The position numbers and the translations under genes were made by a program. Below, piece by piece: positions 38,541 to 47,678 of a stretch of 64,000 nt of DNA (the first letter of the stretch is position 1; each line of letters starts with the position of its first letter). The notes beneath the pieces were generated by a model that saw nothing but the letters and a program-made list of their open reading frames with translations, was not told the DNA's origin and ran no database searches. Source of the DNA: Porphyromonas sp. COT-290 OH3588. Lineage in GTDB: Bacteria; Bacteroidota; Bacteroidia; Bacteroidales; Porphyromonadaceae. The stretch lies in contig NZ_JRFC01000020.1 in the NCBI RefSeq assembly GCF_000769075.1, positions 1 to 64,000 of the forward strand, given 5' to 3'.

Positions 38541-38719
38541 TCTATCTACAATGCGCAAAAACTGGCCGATACGAAACAATTAGCCGAATTTATGTGTTAA
38601 ATAATCGAAAGAGGCTTCTAAAGCTATGCAACCAGACGAAGTATTTATTGCTTCCAGCTCAGAGAACAGATTTGCACCGCTAAGAGGAGCCCCATTAACA
38701 TTCAAATAGTGGAATAAAG

Positions 38720-41080
38720 ATGAAAAAGAAAACTACCGTGCTATGTGCTACGATGCTATTGGGAATGAGCAGTCAGGCAATAGCTCAGATCAATGACGTT
38801 ACCCTTACGGTGTCTCCGATGGCTGGTTACACGTGGTGGGACAAGAATCTAAACCTAGGAGAATCTCCTTTCTGGGGCGTACGTGCAGGCTTCGGTTTCG
38901 GCCCCATTCTTGAGCTAAGAGCGAACTATGAACGCAGCTTCGACCTTAAAGGCAAACTTCAGGGCGCCAACTGGAATGCTCTAAACAATCTAGGTGAAAA
39001 GCTAGAGGGCTCCAAGGCACAGATTGAGCGTATGGGCGGGGAGCTCAAGCTCAACCTCTGGGCTGGTACAATCTTCACTCCCTATGTGACGGCTGGTGCT
39101 GGTGTGATGAACATTAAGTACGACACAGAGCAAGACAAATCTTACCGAGAAGAACAGCTCTACGGAGCTCTTGGGGCTGGTGTCAAGATCAACTTTACCA
39201 AGCGCACAGTCCTATCACTAGAAGGTAAGAACACCCTATTCAATCTAAACAAAAACAACCGCTACCTAGCAGCAGGAGCAAATCCAGACAACACACTCCA
39301 GAACTGGGGCGCTCAGGCATCGCTAGACTTCTATCTAGGTGGACGCAAGCAGAGCGGCGACCGCATCACACGAGCCTATCGTGCACTCTATAGTGATGGT
39401 TTCAAAGGTATAAAGTTTGTTCTGGAGCCCGGTATCGCCTATGTTGATTTGCACAACAAGTCTGTTATGCAAGATCAATGGTTCGTAGGGGGAGCAGCTG
39501 GGATAGACTTCACTTCTCTACTAGGTATCCGTGGTTTCTACTATGCAGCTACCAAGGATCCACTCAAGCTAAGCCTCAACTTCACGGACGACGTCAAGAT
39601 GTATGGTGGTAACCTCATCGCTCGTCTTAATCAACCTCGTGGTGTAACGCCCTACCTGACTCTCGGTGGTGGTTACCTAGATGTCAATAGCAAAAACTAC
39701 GTTGATATCGACGGAGCACACAACGCCAAGAGTGGCTGGTTCGCCATGGGTGGTGCTGGTATTGAGATCCCTCTGGGTCGCCATATCGCCCTGTATGGTA
39801 ACGCGAGTGCAATGCTCAACGAGCAAGAGAATCCAGATGTCAAGGCCGTAACTGAGCCCTCGCAAGTGCGTGTGAGCATGATGTACCAGACTGGACTGAG
39901 ATTTAACTTCGGTAGCCGCAGCCGTGGCGGCGAAGCTCTCTACCGCAGCTACGCCGATAGAGAGCGCCTCAGCGAGCGCCAAGCCAACATGGAGAAGCTC
40001 AACGAGATGCGTGCCAAGTACGATGCTCAGATTGCCGAGCTTAACGAGGAACTTGCTCGTGCTGCTGAGGAGCTCGATCAGGAGAGAATGGCTCAGCTCG
40101 TTGAGGAGAGGAAGCAAGTTGTAGAGGAAAAGAACGAGGTCGTTACGAAGATCAAGAAGGAAGAAGACATCGCCGTACGTGAAGCTGAAGCCGAAGTTGT
40201 AGCTACGCCACAGAGCAAAACCGTAGTGATGACTCGTTCTCAGCTAGAGGAGCTAATCTCACGTGTAGTAGAGAAGAGCCAACCCAAGCAAGAGAAGTCG
40301 TCTGAGCTAAGCGGCATGAGCGACCTAGACAAGATCCTACTCTTCAGTGTACTAGGCAACAACGTCTATCGCCTACCCGCACAGCAGCAGGTACAGCCAG
40401 TAGTACAGCCACAGAGTGTACCAAGTGCAGAGCTATCCAAAGTACTTGACAAGACGGAGGAGCTGGTGCGCAAGATAGATGGTCTAGAGAATAAACTCAA
40501 TCGCACGCAAGAAACCATGCTGCGCCAGCAGATGATTGATGCAACGAACCGTCTACAGCAGCAGCCTATCCAGATCATCGAAACAGACCAAGAGGGAGTA
40601 GGTGGCAGAAGAGAGGTACGTGTGCACACGATCGACAACGATAAGCAGCAGCTAAAAAGCAAGTCTTACGAGGTCGTTACCGACAGCTACCTCAAGTACT
40701 CAAGTGTAGACATCATGACTGGTCTGGGTATCGGTGACGCTACAACATGGAATGTAGCAGTACGCCCCAACTGGCAGCTCGGCAAGTCCGCTTTCTTCTT
40801 CTCTCCTGAGTTCTCTTATGGCTTTGGCGACAAGACTGCTTGGTCTGCGGCTGCTAACCTAACCTATCGCTTCGATCTAGGTGCAAACTCCAAGATTGCT
40901 CCCTATGCAGGTGTAGGTTTCGGCTACTCAGATATCAACAGCAATGGTCGCTTCGGTACTAATGTGATACTCGGAACAACTATCAAGAGCGTCTTCGGAG
41001 GAAGATTCTTCGCAGACTATAGCCTTCGTCCTCACTTCAAGAATCATCAGTTCTCCGTTGGCTATAGCTTGATGTTCTAG
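38720..41080 (+). CDS. Multi-barrel outer-membrane protein with central coiled coil
   Basis: A 786-residue exported protein with a signal peptide ending near AIAQI (residue 23). Residues about 25-215 and 225-400 each look like OmpA/OmpW-like 8-stranded barrels (VSPMAGYTWWDKN; FVLEPGIAYVDLHNK). About 412-497 is a charged heptad-like coiled coil (MRAKYDAQIAELNEELARA). About 500-650 is low-complexity and Gln-rich. A third barrel-like part spans about 655-786 and ends with FSVGYSLMF. No known family covers the whole. It is followed 14 bp later by an OmpA-family gene, suggesting an envelope pair. Confidence 0.75.
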   Translation: MKKKTTVLCATMLLGMSSQAIAQINDVTLTVSPMAGYTWWDKNLNLGESPFWGVRAGFGFGPILELRANYERSFDLKGKLQGANWNALNNLGEKLEGSKAQIERMGGELKLNLWAGTIFTPYVTAGAGVMNIKYDTEQDKSYREEQLYGALGAGVKINFTKRTVLSLEGKNTLFNLNKNNRYLAAGANPDNTLQNWGAQASLDFYLGGRKQSGDRITRAYRALYSDGFKGIKFVLEPGIAYVDLHNKSVMQDQWFVGGAAGIDFTSLLGIRGFYYAATKDPLKLSLNFTDDVKMYGGNLIARLNQPRGVTPYLTLGGGYLDVNSKNYVDIDGAHNAKSGWFAMGGAGIEIPLGRHIALYGNASAMLNEQENPDVKAVTEPSQVRVSMMYQTGLRFNFGSRSRGGEALYRSYADRERLSERQANMEKLNEMRAKYDAQIAELNEELARAAEELDQERMAQLVEERKQVVEEKNEVVTKIKKEEDIAVREAEAEVVATPQSKTVVMTRSQLEELISRVVEKSQPKQEKSSELSGMSDLDKILLFSVLGNNVYRLPAQQQVQPVVQPQSVPSAELSKVLDKTEELVRKIDGLENKLNRTQETMLRQQMIDATNRLQQQPIQIIETDQEGVGGRREVRVHTIDNDKQQLKSKSYEVVTDSYLKYSSVDIMTGLGIGDATTWNVAVRPNWQLGKSAFFFSPEFSYGFGDKTAWSAAANLTYRFDLGANSKIAPYAGVGFGYSDINSNGRFGTNVILGTTIKSVFGGRFFADYSLRPHFKNHQFSVGYSLMF

Positions 41081-41094
41081 ATCTGTATCAACTA

Positions 41095-42162
41095 ATGAAT
41101 ATAGGTATGAACAAGCTTTTTGCCCTATTCCTCAGCCTCGGCATCTCTGTGAGTGCATTCTCACAGAGTGCAGATAGAGGTACAGCCAATCCGACAGCGA
41201 AAGCAACGGCGGATGAGGAATTAATAGAGATTGATCGAGATAATCTAGAGCGTGCCCTCAATGAGCTATCCAAGGCTCTCCAGAAAGAACGCCCTAGCTC
41301 TAGTGCAGATCTTAGGACGACTCTCCTCAGACAGCAGCTACTCCTGCACCTACTTGCATCAAGAACCCAAACACCCGTAGTACAAGGTGGGGGCGACAGT
41401 CACTACTATGCCGCGCCACAGCAGCCTACTCGTATGCCGAGTACAGAGAGCTATGATGCTCGCCTCGATCGGATCGAAACGATGCTTATGCTCCTGCTCA
41501 ACCAAAGAGTGGAGGCTTCTACCGCAAATAACCGGACCATCATACGCCGTAAGAACAAAACCTCTGCCGAACCTCTAGATGCAAAGATTGAGTTAATGAG
41601 TGCTTCGACACAGGCAGACAACGATCGTCTGGTGCGCTTAGAGGAACAGCTAAGCCGTCTACTGGCGCAGAAGCAGAACCATCGTGTAGACACAGTCTAC
41701 CGCATTGATACTGTACACGTGCATCGTATAGATACGGTTAGAGGTGAGATGATGCAGATGGATTTGCAAGCTCCACAGGTCGTATCCTTGACCGATACTG
41801 TACGTATCGTAGAGCACAAGGTGGACACGGTATCGGTGATAGATGTGTCGGACTTCAAGCGGTCGATTTACTTTGCAGTCGCTAGCTCTAAGCTAGATGC
41901 TTCGTCCCATAAAACCTTGCTCGAAGTCGTAGACTTCCTTCGTCAGCATCCACAAGCTAAGGTACGTGTACTTGGGTTTGCCTCATCAGATGGCAATGCT
42001 AAACGTAATGAACAGTTAGCTGCCCAGCGTATGCAAGCCGCTGTAACCTTTATCAAGGGGGCTGGCGTCACCAATCAGATCGAAACATTTGCGGGTGGTA
42101 TTGACCGCCAAGTGCGCAACTATCAGCTAGCTCGTCGAGTAGACATTACCCTAGTCAAGTGA
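41095..42162 (+). CDS. OmpA-family peptidoglycan-associated protein
   Basis: A 355-residue exported protein; signal peptide to about residue 24 (VSAFSQ). An alternative ATG lies four codons in (41107). The middle is polar and partly coiled (two segments rich in Arg/Gln/Leu, about 45-90 and 170-205) and has a run of Asp-Thr-Val repeats (RVDTVYRIDTVHVHRIDTVRG). The C-terminal OmpA domain (about 250-355) has IYFAVASSKLDASSHKTLLEV and GFASSDGNAKRNEQLAAQRM, the peptidoglycan-binding fold. Probably cotranscribed with the preceding barrel protein. Confidence 0.85.
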   Translation: MNIGMNKLFALFLSLGISVSAFSQSADRGTANPTAKATADEELIEIDRDNLERALNELSKALQKERPSSSADLRTTLLRQQLLLHLLASRTQTPVVQGGGDSHYYAAPQQPTRMPSTESYDARLDRIETMLMLLLNQRVEASTANNRTIIRRKNKTSAEPLDAKIELMSASTQADNDRLVRLEEQLSRLLAQKQNHRVDTVYRIDTVHVHRIDTVRGEMMQMDLQAPQVVSLTDTVRIVEHKVDTVSVIDVSDFKRSIYFAVASSKLDASSHKTLLEVVDFLRQHPQAKVRVLGFASSDGNAKRNEQLAAQRMQAAVTFIKGAGVTNQIETFAGGIDRQVRNYQLARRVDITLVK

Positions 42163-42191
42163 TTGTGTACGCTCATTAACCCAATATGATA

Positions 42192-42230
42192 GGGGGCTGT
42201 GTCAAACTTCGTTTTGGCGCAGCCCCTTTT
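42192..42230 (+). terminator. Terminator after the OmpA gene, GGGGCTGTG-family hairpin
   Basis: GGGGCTGTGTCAAA (42193-42206) faces TTTTGGCGCAGCCCC (42212-42226), followed by TTTT. One of five such hairpins in the window. Confidence 0.8.
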
Positions 42231-42324
42231 CTTTCGCTATCTCTGCACATGAAGAGGTAATGTGAAATCACTCCATCTATAAGTACATTAGGCTGATCAT
42301 TGGGCTTTGCATGGAGGATACTTA

Positions 42325-42360
42325 TTAGGGGGGACTAGCCAATGTGCTAATCCCCCCCAA
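42325..42360. terminator. Hairpin between convergent OmpA and transporter genes
   Basis: TTAGGGGGGACTAGC (42325-42339) pairs with GCTAATCCCCCCCAA (42346-42360) at 13 of 15 positions, then ACTTTTTG on the plus strand. It lies 27 bp from the transporter stop. Confidence 0.65.
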
Positions 42361-42386
42361 CTTTTTGTAGCGACTTTCCCCTGTTC

Positions 42387-44066
42387 CTAGAGGAAGAAGA
42401 GTAGTAAAATCTGCGCCGAAATGATGCGAATGAACATGGCTACGGGGTAGACCGTAGCATACGCTACCGAACAGGTGCGTGACTTCGTCTGCTCTACTGC
42501 ATAGTCAAGAGCAAAAGGATTGGCCATCGTACCGCATATCATTCCCGAAGCCTCGGAGAAGCTCTGTTTGAAAATCTTCATTGACAAGAAACCCGAGATA
42601 ATGGTTGGAACAACCGTAATAGCGAAGCCCACAATCAGCCACTGCAAACCTGCCCCATGGAGCAAAGTATCGACAAAGCCTGCCCCACTAGACAATCCGA
42701 GCCCTGCTAGGTAAATGATGATACCCAACTGCTTGATAAGCTGTGTAGCACTATTGGTCATGTAGGTAGCTAGATGCAGACGAGGGCCAAAAGCTCCCAT
42801 GAGTATGCCCACGATGATAGGACCACCAGCCAAACCCAAGCGTACAGGAATACTCATACCGGGGATATACAGAGGGATAGAGCCGATAAGACAGCCAACG
42901 AAGAGCCCAAAGAAGAAGCTAATTAGATTGGGCTTATCCAGCATCTCAATGGAATTCCCAAGTAGCTTAGATACCTGAGAGAGCGCCACCGACTCGCCCA
43001 CGATCGTTAGTCGGTCACCCGTCTGTAAGTAGAGATCTGGCGAGGGCAAGAGCTCGATACCCGCACGGTCTATACGTGTGATATTGATGCTGTACTTGTT
43101 GCGTAGCTTGAGGGCTTGTAGCTTCACCCCATTGAGTTTGGGGTTTGTCACAATGATACGCTTGGAATTGAGCTTGGCATCGATTGCGTCCCAGTTGATG
43201 TCGGGACGGTTCCAGTCTTGTTTGTCATCTCTACGCCCGAAGAGCGCCTCTAGATGCTTGAGGTCCTCCTCGTGGCAGAGGATCAACAGATGATCACGCT
43301 CCTGTAGCTGCGTCTGAGAGGTGGGGAGTATCAGTTCCTCATTACGCCAAACACGTGATATGATGAAGTGTTTGTCTGTCATAGCAACAAGTTCGCGAAC
43401 CGTATGCCCAAAGAGTGCCGCATTGATCACCTCAAACTCGGCCACGTATGCAGTCCTAAACTCCTCCTTGCTCTTGGCACTCTTGCGGGAGCCTAGGCCG
43501 TTGAGCAGAGCGAGAGCGAGGATGACCCCGACTATACCCAGCGGATAGGTTACGGCAGTAGCCATGGCTGCCTCTGCGACCATATCGGTCGCCTCTGGAT
43601 AGGTAGACTGTAGAGTGCTCTGTACAGCTGCCAGTACGGGCGTGTTGGTCACAGCCCCCGACATGATACCCAACATATTGGGCATAGAGATATCTGTCCA
43701 GTAGTGCAGCCCGAGGATAAGGATATAGGTGATGATGATCATACCCAAGCCATGCAGATTGTACACGATGCCTCGGCTTCGCAATGAGGGGAAGAAAGAG
43801 GGGCCGACCTCAACGCCCAAGGCGTAGACGAAAAGAACGAGGCCGAAGCTCTGTGCAAAGCTCGTTAACTCGGCCTGAGTGACGACGCCAAAATGTGCAG
43901 CAAGGATACCGACAAAGAACACAAACGTCACCCCTAGAGATATACGCCCTAGGCGTAGCTTACCCAAGAGCAAGCCTATACCCGAAACTAAAGAAAGGAT
44001 AATAATAGTCTGTGTACTAGATGGTTCTAGAAGCATCGCTCTGAACCACTCTATCACTTCATTCAT
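42387..44066 (-). CDS. AspT/YidE-type putative transporter with two RCK_C domains
   Basis: A 559-residue integral membrane protein of the aspartate:alanine exchanger superfamily (YidE/YbjL duplication family). Five or so helices in each half: about 15-185 and 385-559 are hydrophobic with matching segments (FVYALGVEVGPSFF in the first half, IIYLAGLGLSSGAGFV in the second). The loop between (about 205-375) carries two TrkA-C/RCK_C domains (INAALFGHTVREL; NGVKLQALKLRNKYSINITR), a regulatory ligand-binding module. The substrate is unknown; AspT itself exchanges Asp/Ala. Monocistronic. Confidence 0.85.
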   Translation of the reverse strand: MNEVIEWFRAMLLEPSSTQTIIILSLVSGIGLLLGKLRLGRISLGVTFVFFVGILAAHFGVVTQAELTSFAQSFGLVLFVYALGVEVGPSFFPSLRSRGIVYNLHGLGMIIITYILILGLHYWTDISMPNMLGIMSGAVTNTPVLAAVQSTLQSTYPEATDMVAEAAMATAVTYPLGIVGVILALALLNGLGSRKSAKSKEEFRTAYVAEFEVINAALFGHTVRELVAMTDKHFIISRVWRNEELILPTSQTQLQERDHLLILCHEEDLKHLEALFGRRDDKQDWNRPDINWDAIDAKLNSKRIIVTNPKLNGVKLQALKLRNKYSINITRIDRAGIELLPSPDLYLQTGDRLTIVGESVALSQVSKLLGNSIEMLDKPNLISFFFGLFVGCLIGSIPLYIPGMSIPVRLGLAGGPIIVGILMGAFGPRLHLATYMTNSATQLIKQLGIIIYLAGLGLSSGAGFVDTLLHGAGLQWLIVGFAITVVPTIISGFLSMKIFKQSFSEASGMICGTMANPFALDYAVEQTKSRTCSVAYATVYPVAMFIRIISAQILLLFFL

Positions 44067-44099
44067 CTTAATCTTAAATTAACTTCAACTTAACGGTTA

Positions 44100-44107
44100 C
44101 AAAATTA
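44100..44107 (-). promoter_or_regulatory. Possible -7 box of the AspT-like transporter gene
   Basis: On the minus strand TAATTTTG (44107-44100) fits TAnnTTTG, 34 bp before the ATG. A CAAA-type -33 is 27 bp away, too far. Confidence 0.35.
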
Positions 44108-44142
44108 CGAATATATCGCAGGATAAGACACATACAAAACGA

Positions 44143-44180
44143 AAGTGTGGCAGAGGGTTGTGTCGACCTCTACCACACTT
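44143..44180 (-). terminator. Terminator of the DUF4494-yggS transcript
   Basis: On the minus strand AAGTGTGGTAGAGG (44180-44167) pairs with 44156-44143 with one G-U, followed by TTTCGTTTTG. It lies 31 bp after the yggS stop. Confidence 0.78.
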
Positions 44181-44211
44181 CATCGTATTAACTAGCGCTA
44201 GATGCTTAGGC

Positions 44212-44928
44212 TCAACCTACACGATCTCCAAAAATAGCAGAGCCAATGCGCACAAGTGTAGCACCATACTCCATAGCGATCTTGTAGTCCCCACTCATAC
44301 CAATAGACAGCTCCTCGAAGTCGTCTGGCTCGTGTAGCAAACCCGAGGTCTTGATGCGATGAAACAGCTCCTGCATCGTGGCAAACTCTCGACGGATAAG
44401 CGACTCATCGTCGGTATTAGACGCCATAGCCATTAAGCCAGAGAGCCTAACTCCCTCGAAGTCTTGCGGATTGTTGTGAATCAACTCCAGCACCTCTCTG
44501 AGCTCATCGGTATCAAAACCACTCTTGCTATCCTCTCTAGCCACATGCACCTCGAGAAGTACCGATATGGTACGTTGGTTTTTGATAGCCTGCTTATTGA
44601 TCTCTCTGAGGAGCTTGAGCGAGTCTACACTCTCGATCGTATCTACAAAGGGAGCTATATACTTGACCTTATTAGTTTGCAGAGGGCCAATGAAGTGCCA
44701 CTGTAGATCGAGATAGATCGCCGAGAGAATGTCGTGCTTAGCCACAAGCTCCTGTACACGACTCTCTCCAAAAGTACGTTGCCCAGCCTCGTAGGCCTCG
44801 ATGATGACCTCGGCAGGGTGAAACTTGGAGACTGCCACAAGGTGCACGCCCTCTCTCAAGGTCGCCTTGACAGCCTCCAGTCTACTGGGTATCGTATCGC
44901 TACTATTGAGCTCCATAACGGAAGACAT
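44212..44928 (-). CDS. YggS/PROSC-family PLP homeostasis protein
   Basis: PLP-binding single-domain TIM-barrel protein maintaining B6 vitamer and amino-acid balance; not known to be catalytic. 238 residues. PLP lysine Lys35 in LVAVSKFHP, then FGESRVQEL and WHFIGPLQTNK, and near the end LSIGMSGDYKIAMEYGATLVRIGSAIFG, all classic YggS features. The start overlaps the preceding DUF4494 gene by 26 bp; an internal ATG at 44916 would still overlap. The arrangement suggests cotranslation. Confidence 0.94.
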   Translation of the reverse strand: MSSVMELNSSDTIPSRLEAVKATLREGVHLVAVSKFHPAEVIIEAYEAGQRTFGESRVQELVAKHDILSAIYLDLQWHFIGPLQTNKVKYIAPFVDTIESVDSLKLLREINKQAIKNQRTISVLLEVHVAREDSKSGFDTDELREVLELIHNNPQDFEGVRLSGLMAMASNTDDESLIRREFATMQELFHRIKTSGLLHEPDDFEELSIGMSGDYKIAMEYGATLVRIGSAIFGDRVG

Positions 44929-45343
44929 CTAAGATCTGTGTATCTGTAATCGAGGCAATCTCATAGGCACCGAGCTGCTTCTCCATTTGGCTGACGAGCT
45001 CTGTGACAGCCTCAGAGAGGCTCTCACTCTTGATAAGCATATTGACGCCGGCCTTTTTCTCCATACCGCTCTTCTCGTCGATCGTGATGAAATTAACCCT
45101 CGCCTTATAGTAATGATCGGCTTCTTCCCTCTCGTTGAGGAATAGCTCGGCCAGTTTGACGCGCTTGATATTGGACACCTCCAACTCGCCAATAGATACT
45201 AGAGGCTGAATTTCTTTGATGACACGCTCCTCAGCCTCGGTGAAACTCATAGCATCAACGAGATAGAGCTCAGAAACCTTCTTCATACCCATACCATCTG
45301 CTTGGCGTTCGTAAGACACCTTGCACTCAAACCAATAGTTCAT
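44903..45343 (-). CDS. DUF4494-family protein
   Basis: A 146-residue cytoplasmic protein of the Bacteroidota DUF4494 family (MNYWFECKVSYER at the N-terminus; SFTEAEERVIKEIQP, KVARVNFITIDEKSG-like strands). No signal peptide or membrane segment; function unknown. It overlaps yggS by 26 bp on the same strand, a common neighbour arrangement. A good promoter precedes it. Confidence 0.85.
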   Translation of the reverse strand: MNYWFECKVSYERQADGMGMKKVSELYLVDAMSFTEAEERVIKEIQPLVSIGELEVSNIKRVKLAELFLNEREEADHYYKARVNFITIDEKSGMEKKAGVNMLIKSESLSEAVTELVSQMEKQLGAYEIASITDTQILDVFRYGAQ

Positions 45344-45383
45344 ATTCTTATCTTAATCTATACTTGATATTATATAATGCATA

Positions 45384-45417
45384 CAAAGATAGTTTTATTT
45401 CCTCTTTGGCTATCAAA
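45384..45417 (-). promoter_or_regulatory. Promoter of DUF4494-yggS
   Basis: On the minus strand TATCTTTG (45391-45384) and TTTG (45417-45414) are 22 bp apart, a near-ideal Bacteroidota promoter. The leader is about 40 nt. Confidence 0.6.
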
Positions 45418-45634
45418 TATGGGACTCGTCGCAGATGAGCACAGCGAACCTGCAATCCACCTTACTGAGCAGCGAAGCTCGCCTACCAAACACACAAGCG
45501 GGTACTCAAGGACAAGACGCGCTGATGCGACACGCAAACGTGCTATTTTTTCGTTAAGATCTGTAAACAAACAGCCTATAAATTGAGTAATACACAGACT
45601 AACTCTGCCAGACCAAACTGCTCAAACAACTATT

Positions 45635-45929
45635 TTGATGGGAAGACTTTTTCGGATTGGTGGGTCAATCGTTCAAGGTATCCCCACTAATTGGGGCGGA
45701 TTGATGGGAAAAAAGTCCTTAGGGAGCCATACAAGTGCACCAAATTTCAGAAAAACCCAACCCAAACACTTATTTATTAGACACTTACAAGAAACGCTTT
45801 TGGAGTACTAACTTCATTCGGCTGGGGCTAGAGTGCCCAAACGGGGCAAAACTCGCTGTACGGCCTACTAGGGGGCAAATACGAGGTCTAGGCGCTCTAT
45901 CCTTAAGAGCAGATAAAAGGGTACGAAGA
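45635..45929 (-). repeat. Dispersed 295-bp intergenic repeat, copy 3 (inverted, degenerate)
   Basis: Opposite orientation to copies 1 and 2. Its outer repeat TTGATGGGAAGAC (45635-45647) is intact. Inner blocks match in reverse complement: TTGATGGGAA (45701-45710), AGAGTGCCCAAACGGGGC (near 45830) and TAGGGGGCAAATACGAGG (near 45869). The far end near 45920 is badly eroded. Two short plus-strand frames (45377-45586, 45735-45995) lie in the 690-bp gap, but neither has protein-like features. Confidence 0.6.
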
Positions 45930-45960
45930 TGCAACAGATCTGTAAAAAAACACAAAATGG

Positions 45961-46006
45961 GCGGTAGGACGCAGAATATGCAATATGCCTTCTGACGTCC
46001 TACCGC
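45961..46006 (-). terminator. Hairpin after sufE
   Basis: GCGGTAGGACG (45961-45971) pairs perfectly over 11 bp with 45996-46006. On the minus strand it lies 28 bp past the sufE stop and is followed by CCATTTTG, a weak T-run. Confidence 0.55.
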
Positions 46007-46033
46007 CTCCCTAGAAAAATATGTACTGCTCCC

Positions 46034-46453
46034 CTACTGAGCCGCAAAGGCAGCGGCGAAGAGCCTCATCTGTCGTAGCATAGACACCAAGCCATTGGAG
46101 CGTGTAGGGGATAGGTGGTCTTGAAGCCCTATCTCCTTGATGAAGTACAGATCACTATCCAAAATAGCCTGAGGGGTCTGATCGTTGAGGACACGAAGCA
46201 ATAGGCTCACGATGCCCTTAACGATGATCGCATCGCTCTCGGCCTCATAGTGTACACGTCCATCACGCATCTCTGCGGTGATCCAAACTCTGCTCTGGCA
46301 GCCCTCTATAATGTTCTGTGGAGTTTTCTTCTCCTCGTCAATAGGCTCTAGGCTATTGCCCATCTCGATGATCAGCTCATATCTATCGAGCCAATCCTCA
46401 AGGCCAGAAAACTCCTCTATGATTTCGTCTTGAATTTCGTTTATCGTTTGCAT
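46034..46453 (-). CDS. sufE: SufE-family cysteine desulfurase partner
   Basis: Sulfur acceptor that takes persulfide from SufS and passes it to Fe-S scaffolds. 139 residues, usual length. The acceptor cysteine is Cys52 in EGCQSRVW, with DWLDRYELIIEMGN before it. The suf operon itself is not in the window. The upstream M28-type gene ends 26 bp before its start, on the same strand, so cotranscription is possible. Confidence 0.93.
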   Translation of the reverse strand: MQTINEIQDEIIEEFSGLEDWLDRYELIIEMGNSLEPIDEEKKTPQNIIEGCQSRVWITAEMRDGRVHYEAESDAIIVKGIVSLLLRVLNDQTPQAILDSDLYFIKEIGLQDHLSPTRSNGLVSMLRQMRLFAAAFAAQ

Positions 46454-46479
46454 ACCAAGTATATAATCTCGTTTATAGT

Positions 46480-47475
46480 CTATTTGCGATATTTATTGCG
46501 GAGCATCGTATGCACTGTCTGCCCTACGGCTCCAAGGGTCTTGCGATCAATGATATTCATATTATCTCCATGGGTGTGCCAATGCTCGCCGAAGCCCTGA
46601 TCGGTATGGGGATTGTGATTGATAATATCAATCGCAGGGATCCCTCGGTTCTGAATGACGGGAACATGGTCATCGATCATAGCTCCTCCACCAGCACTGA
46701 TGAAGTAATCTCCGAAGCCTAGTGCTCGAGCTTCCTCCCAGACCTTGTAGAGAATAGGCGCAGCATAGGCTCTGGAGTGCCCTTCCCAATAGAACTTAGC
46801 CTTCTTGGCACCCACCATATCGAGTAGAATACCAAACTCAGCTTGGTAATCGGTCTGGTGCGGGTGCTTGGACCAGTGCTGCGAACCTAGGCACCAACTA
46901 TCGTTATCCCCATTATTCCCACCGTCCTCAAGGTCAAAAAAGACAAAGTCTAGCTCTACGCCAACGTGCTCTTGAGCATGCTGACGAGCCAGCTCGAGTA
47001 GCACTCCCACACCACTACCTCCGTCATCGGCACCGAGGATAGGCTCCGAGCGGCGACTATGCTGGGAGTCATGGTCTGCCACAGCACGTGTATCCCAGTG
47101 TGCCATCAACAGTACTCGTGGAGTAGCCTCTGGGGCTAGAGTAGCGATGATATTGCGCCCCTGAATAGATTTGCCAAAGTAGTCCTTGCCAGTAAAGGCT
47201 TGCTCAATGATATGATAACCCCAACCACGCAGTTTGGCGACAATCCAGTCGCCACAAGCTCTGTGTGCTGCGCTACCGGAGACACGGGGGCCAAAGGCGA
47301 CCTGATCACTGACGAAGCGATAGGCACTATCGGCATCGAACGCAGAGGTGGGTGCAATCGTCTGCATCTGGTCTGCTTGCGAGCCAGCCTGACCCTGCTT
47401 GGAGCCAGTACAGCCAACCAGCATAGAGGCCAAAACACATAGGCCAATCTGTATGATATTTCTAATCTGCATCAC
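46480..47475 (-). CDS. M28-type glutaminyl-peptide cyclotransferase-like lipoprotein
   Basis: A 331-residue lipoprotein (lipobox LASMLVGC, Cys near 22) of the M28 fold. Zinc ligands are visible: His and Asp in AHWDTRAVAD and GADDGGSG, a Glu in FDLEDGG, and the C-terminal His in HWHTHGDNMN. The HWHTHGDN end and the lack of a dinuclear aminopeptidase pattern resemble mammalian-type (type II) glutaminyl cyclases, known in P. gingivalis, which convert N-terminal Gln to pyroglutamate after signal-peptide cleavage. A plain M28 aminopeptidase is the alternative. Confidence 0.82.
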   Translation of the reverse strand: MMQIRNIIQIGLCVLASMLVGCTGSKQGQAGSQADQMQTIAPTSAFDADSAYRFVSDQVAFGPRVSGSAAHRACGDWIVAKLRGWGYHIIEQAFTGKDYFGKSIQGRNIIATLAPEATPRVLLMAHWDTRAVADHDSQHSRRSEPILGADDGGSGVGVLLELARQHAQEHVGVELDFVFFDLEDGGNNGDNDSWCLGSQHWSKHPHQTDYQAEFGILLDMVGAKKAKFYWEGHSRAYAAPILYKVWEEARALGFGDYFISAGGGAMIDDHVPVIQNRGIPAIDIINHNPHTDQGFGEHWHTHGDNMNIIDRKTLGAVGQTVHTMLRNKYRK

Positions 47476-47678
47476 AACTTCTATTATGAACCAAAATCTA
47501 TCGAATTGTCTGCAAATATCGCTAAAAACCTTCAGCCCATCAATCTAATGGATTATTTAACTAGAGTATGGCTAGGAATATATATATTTGTCTAGCAAAT
47601 AATGATCTGAATAATTCACTGTGATGCCGGCTAGCGAGGCTAGTGCTAGAAGGCATCTCACACAACAATATAAGCCGA

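Noticed and set aside
45377-45995. Short plus-strand frames in the DUF4494-sufE gap
   Set aside because: No start context or protein features; they cross a degenerate repeat copy.
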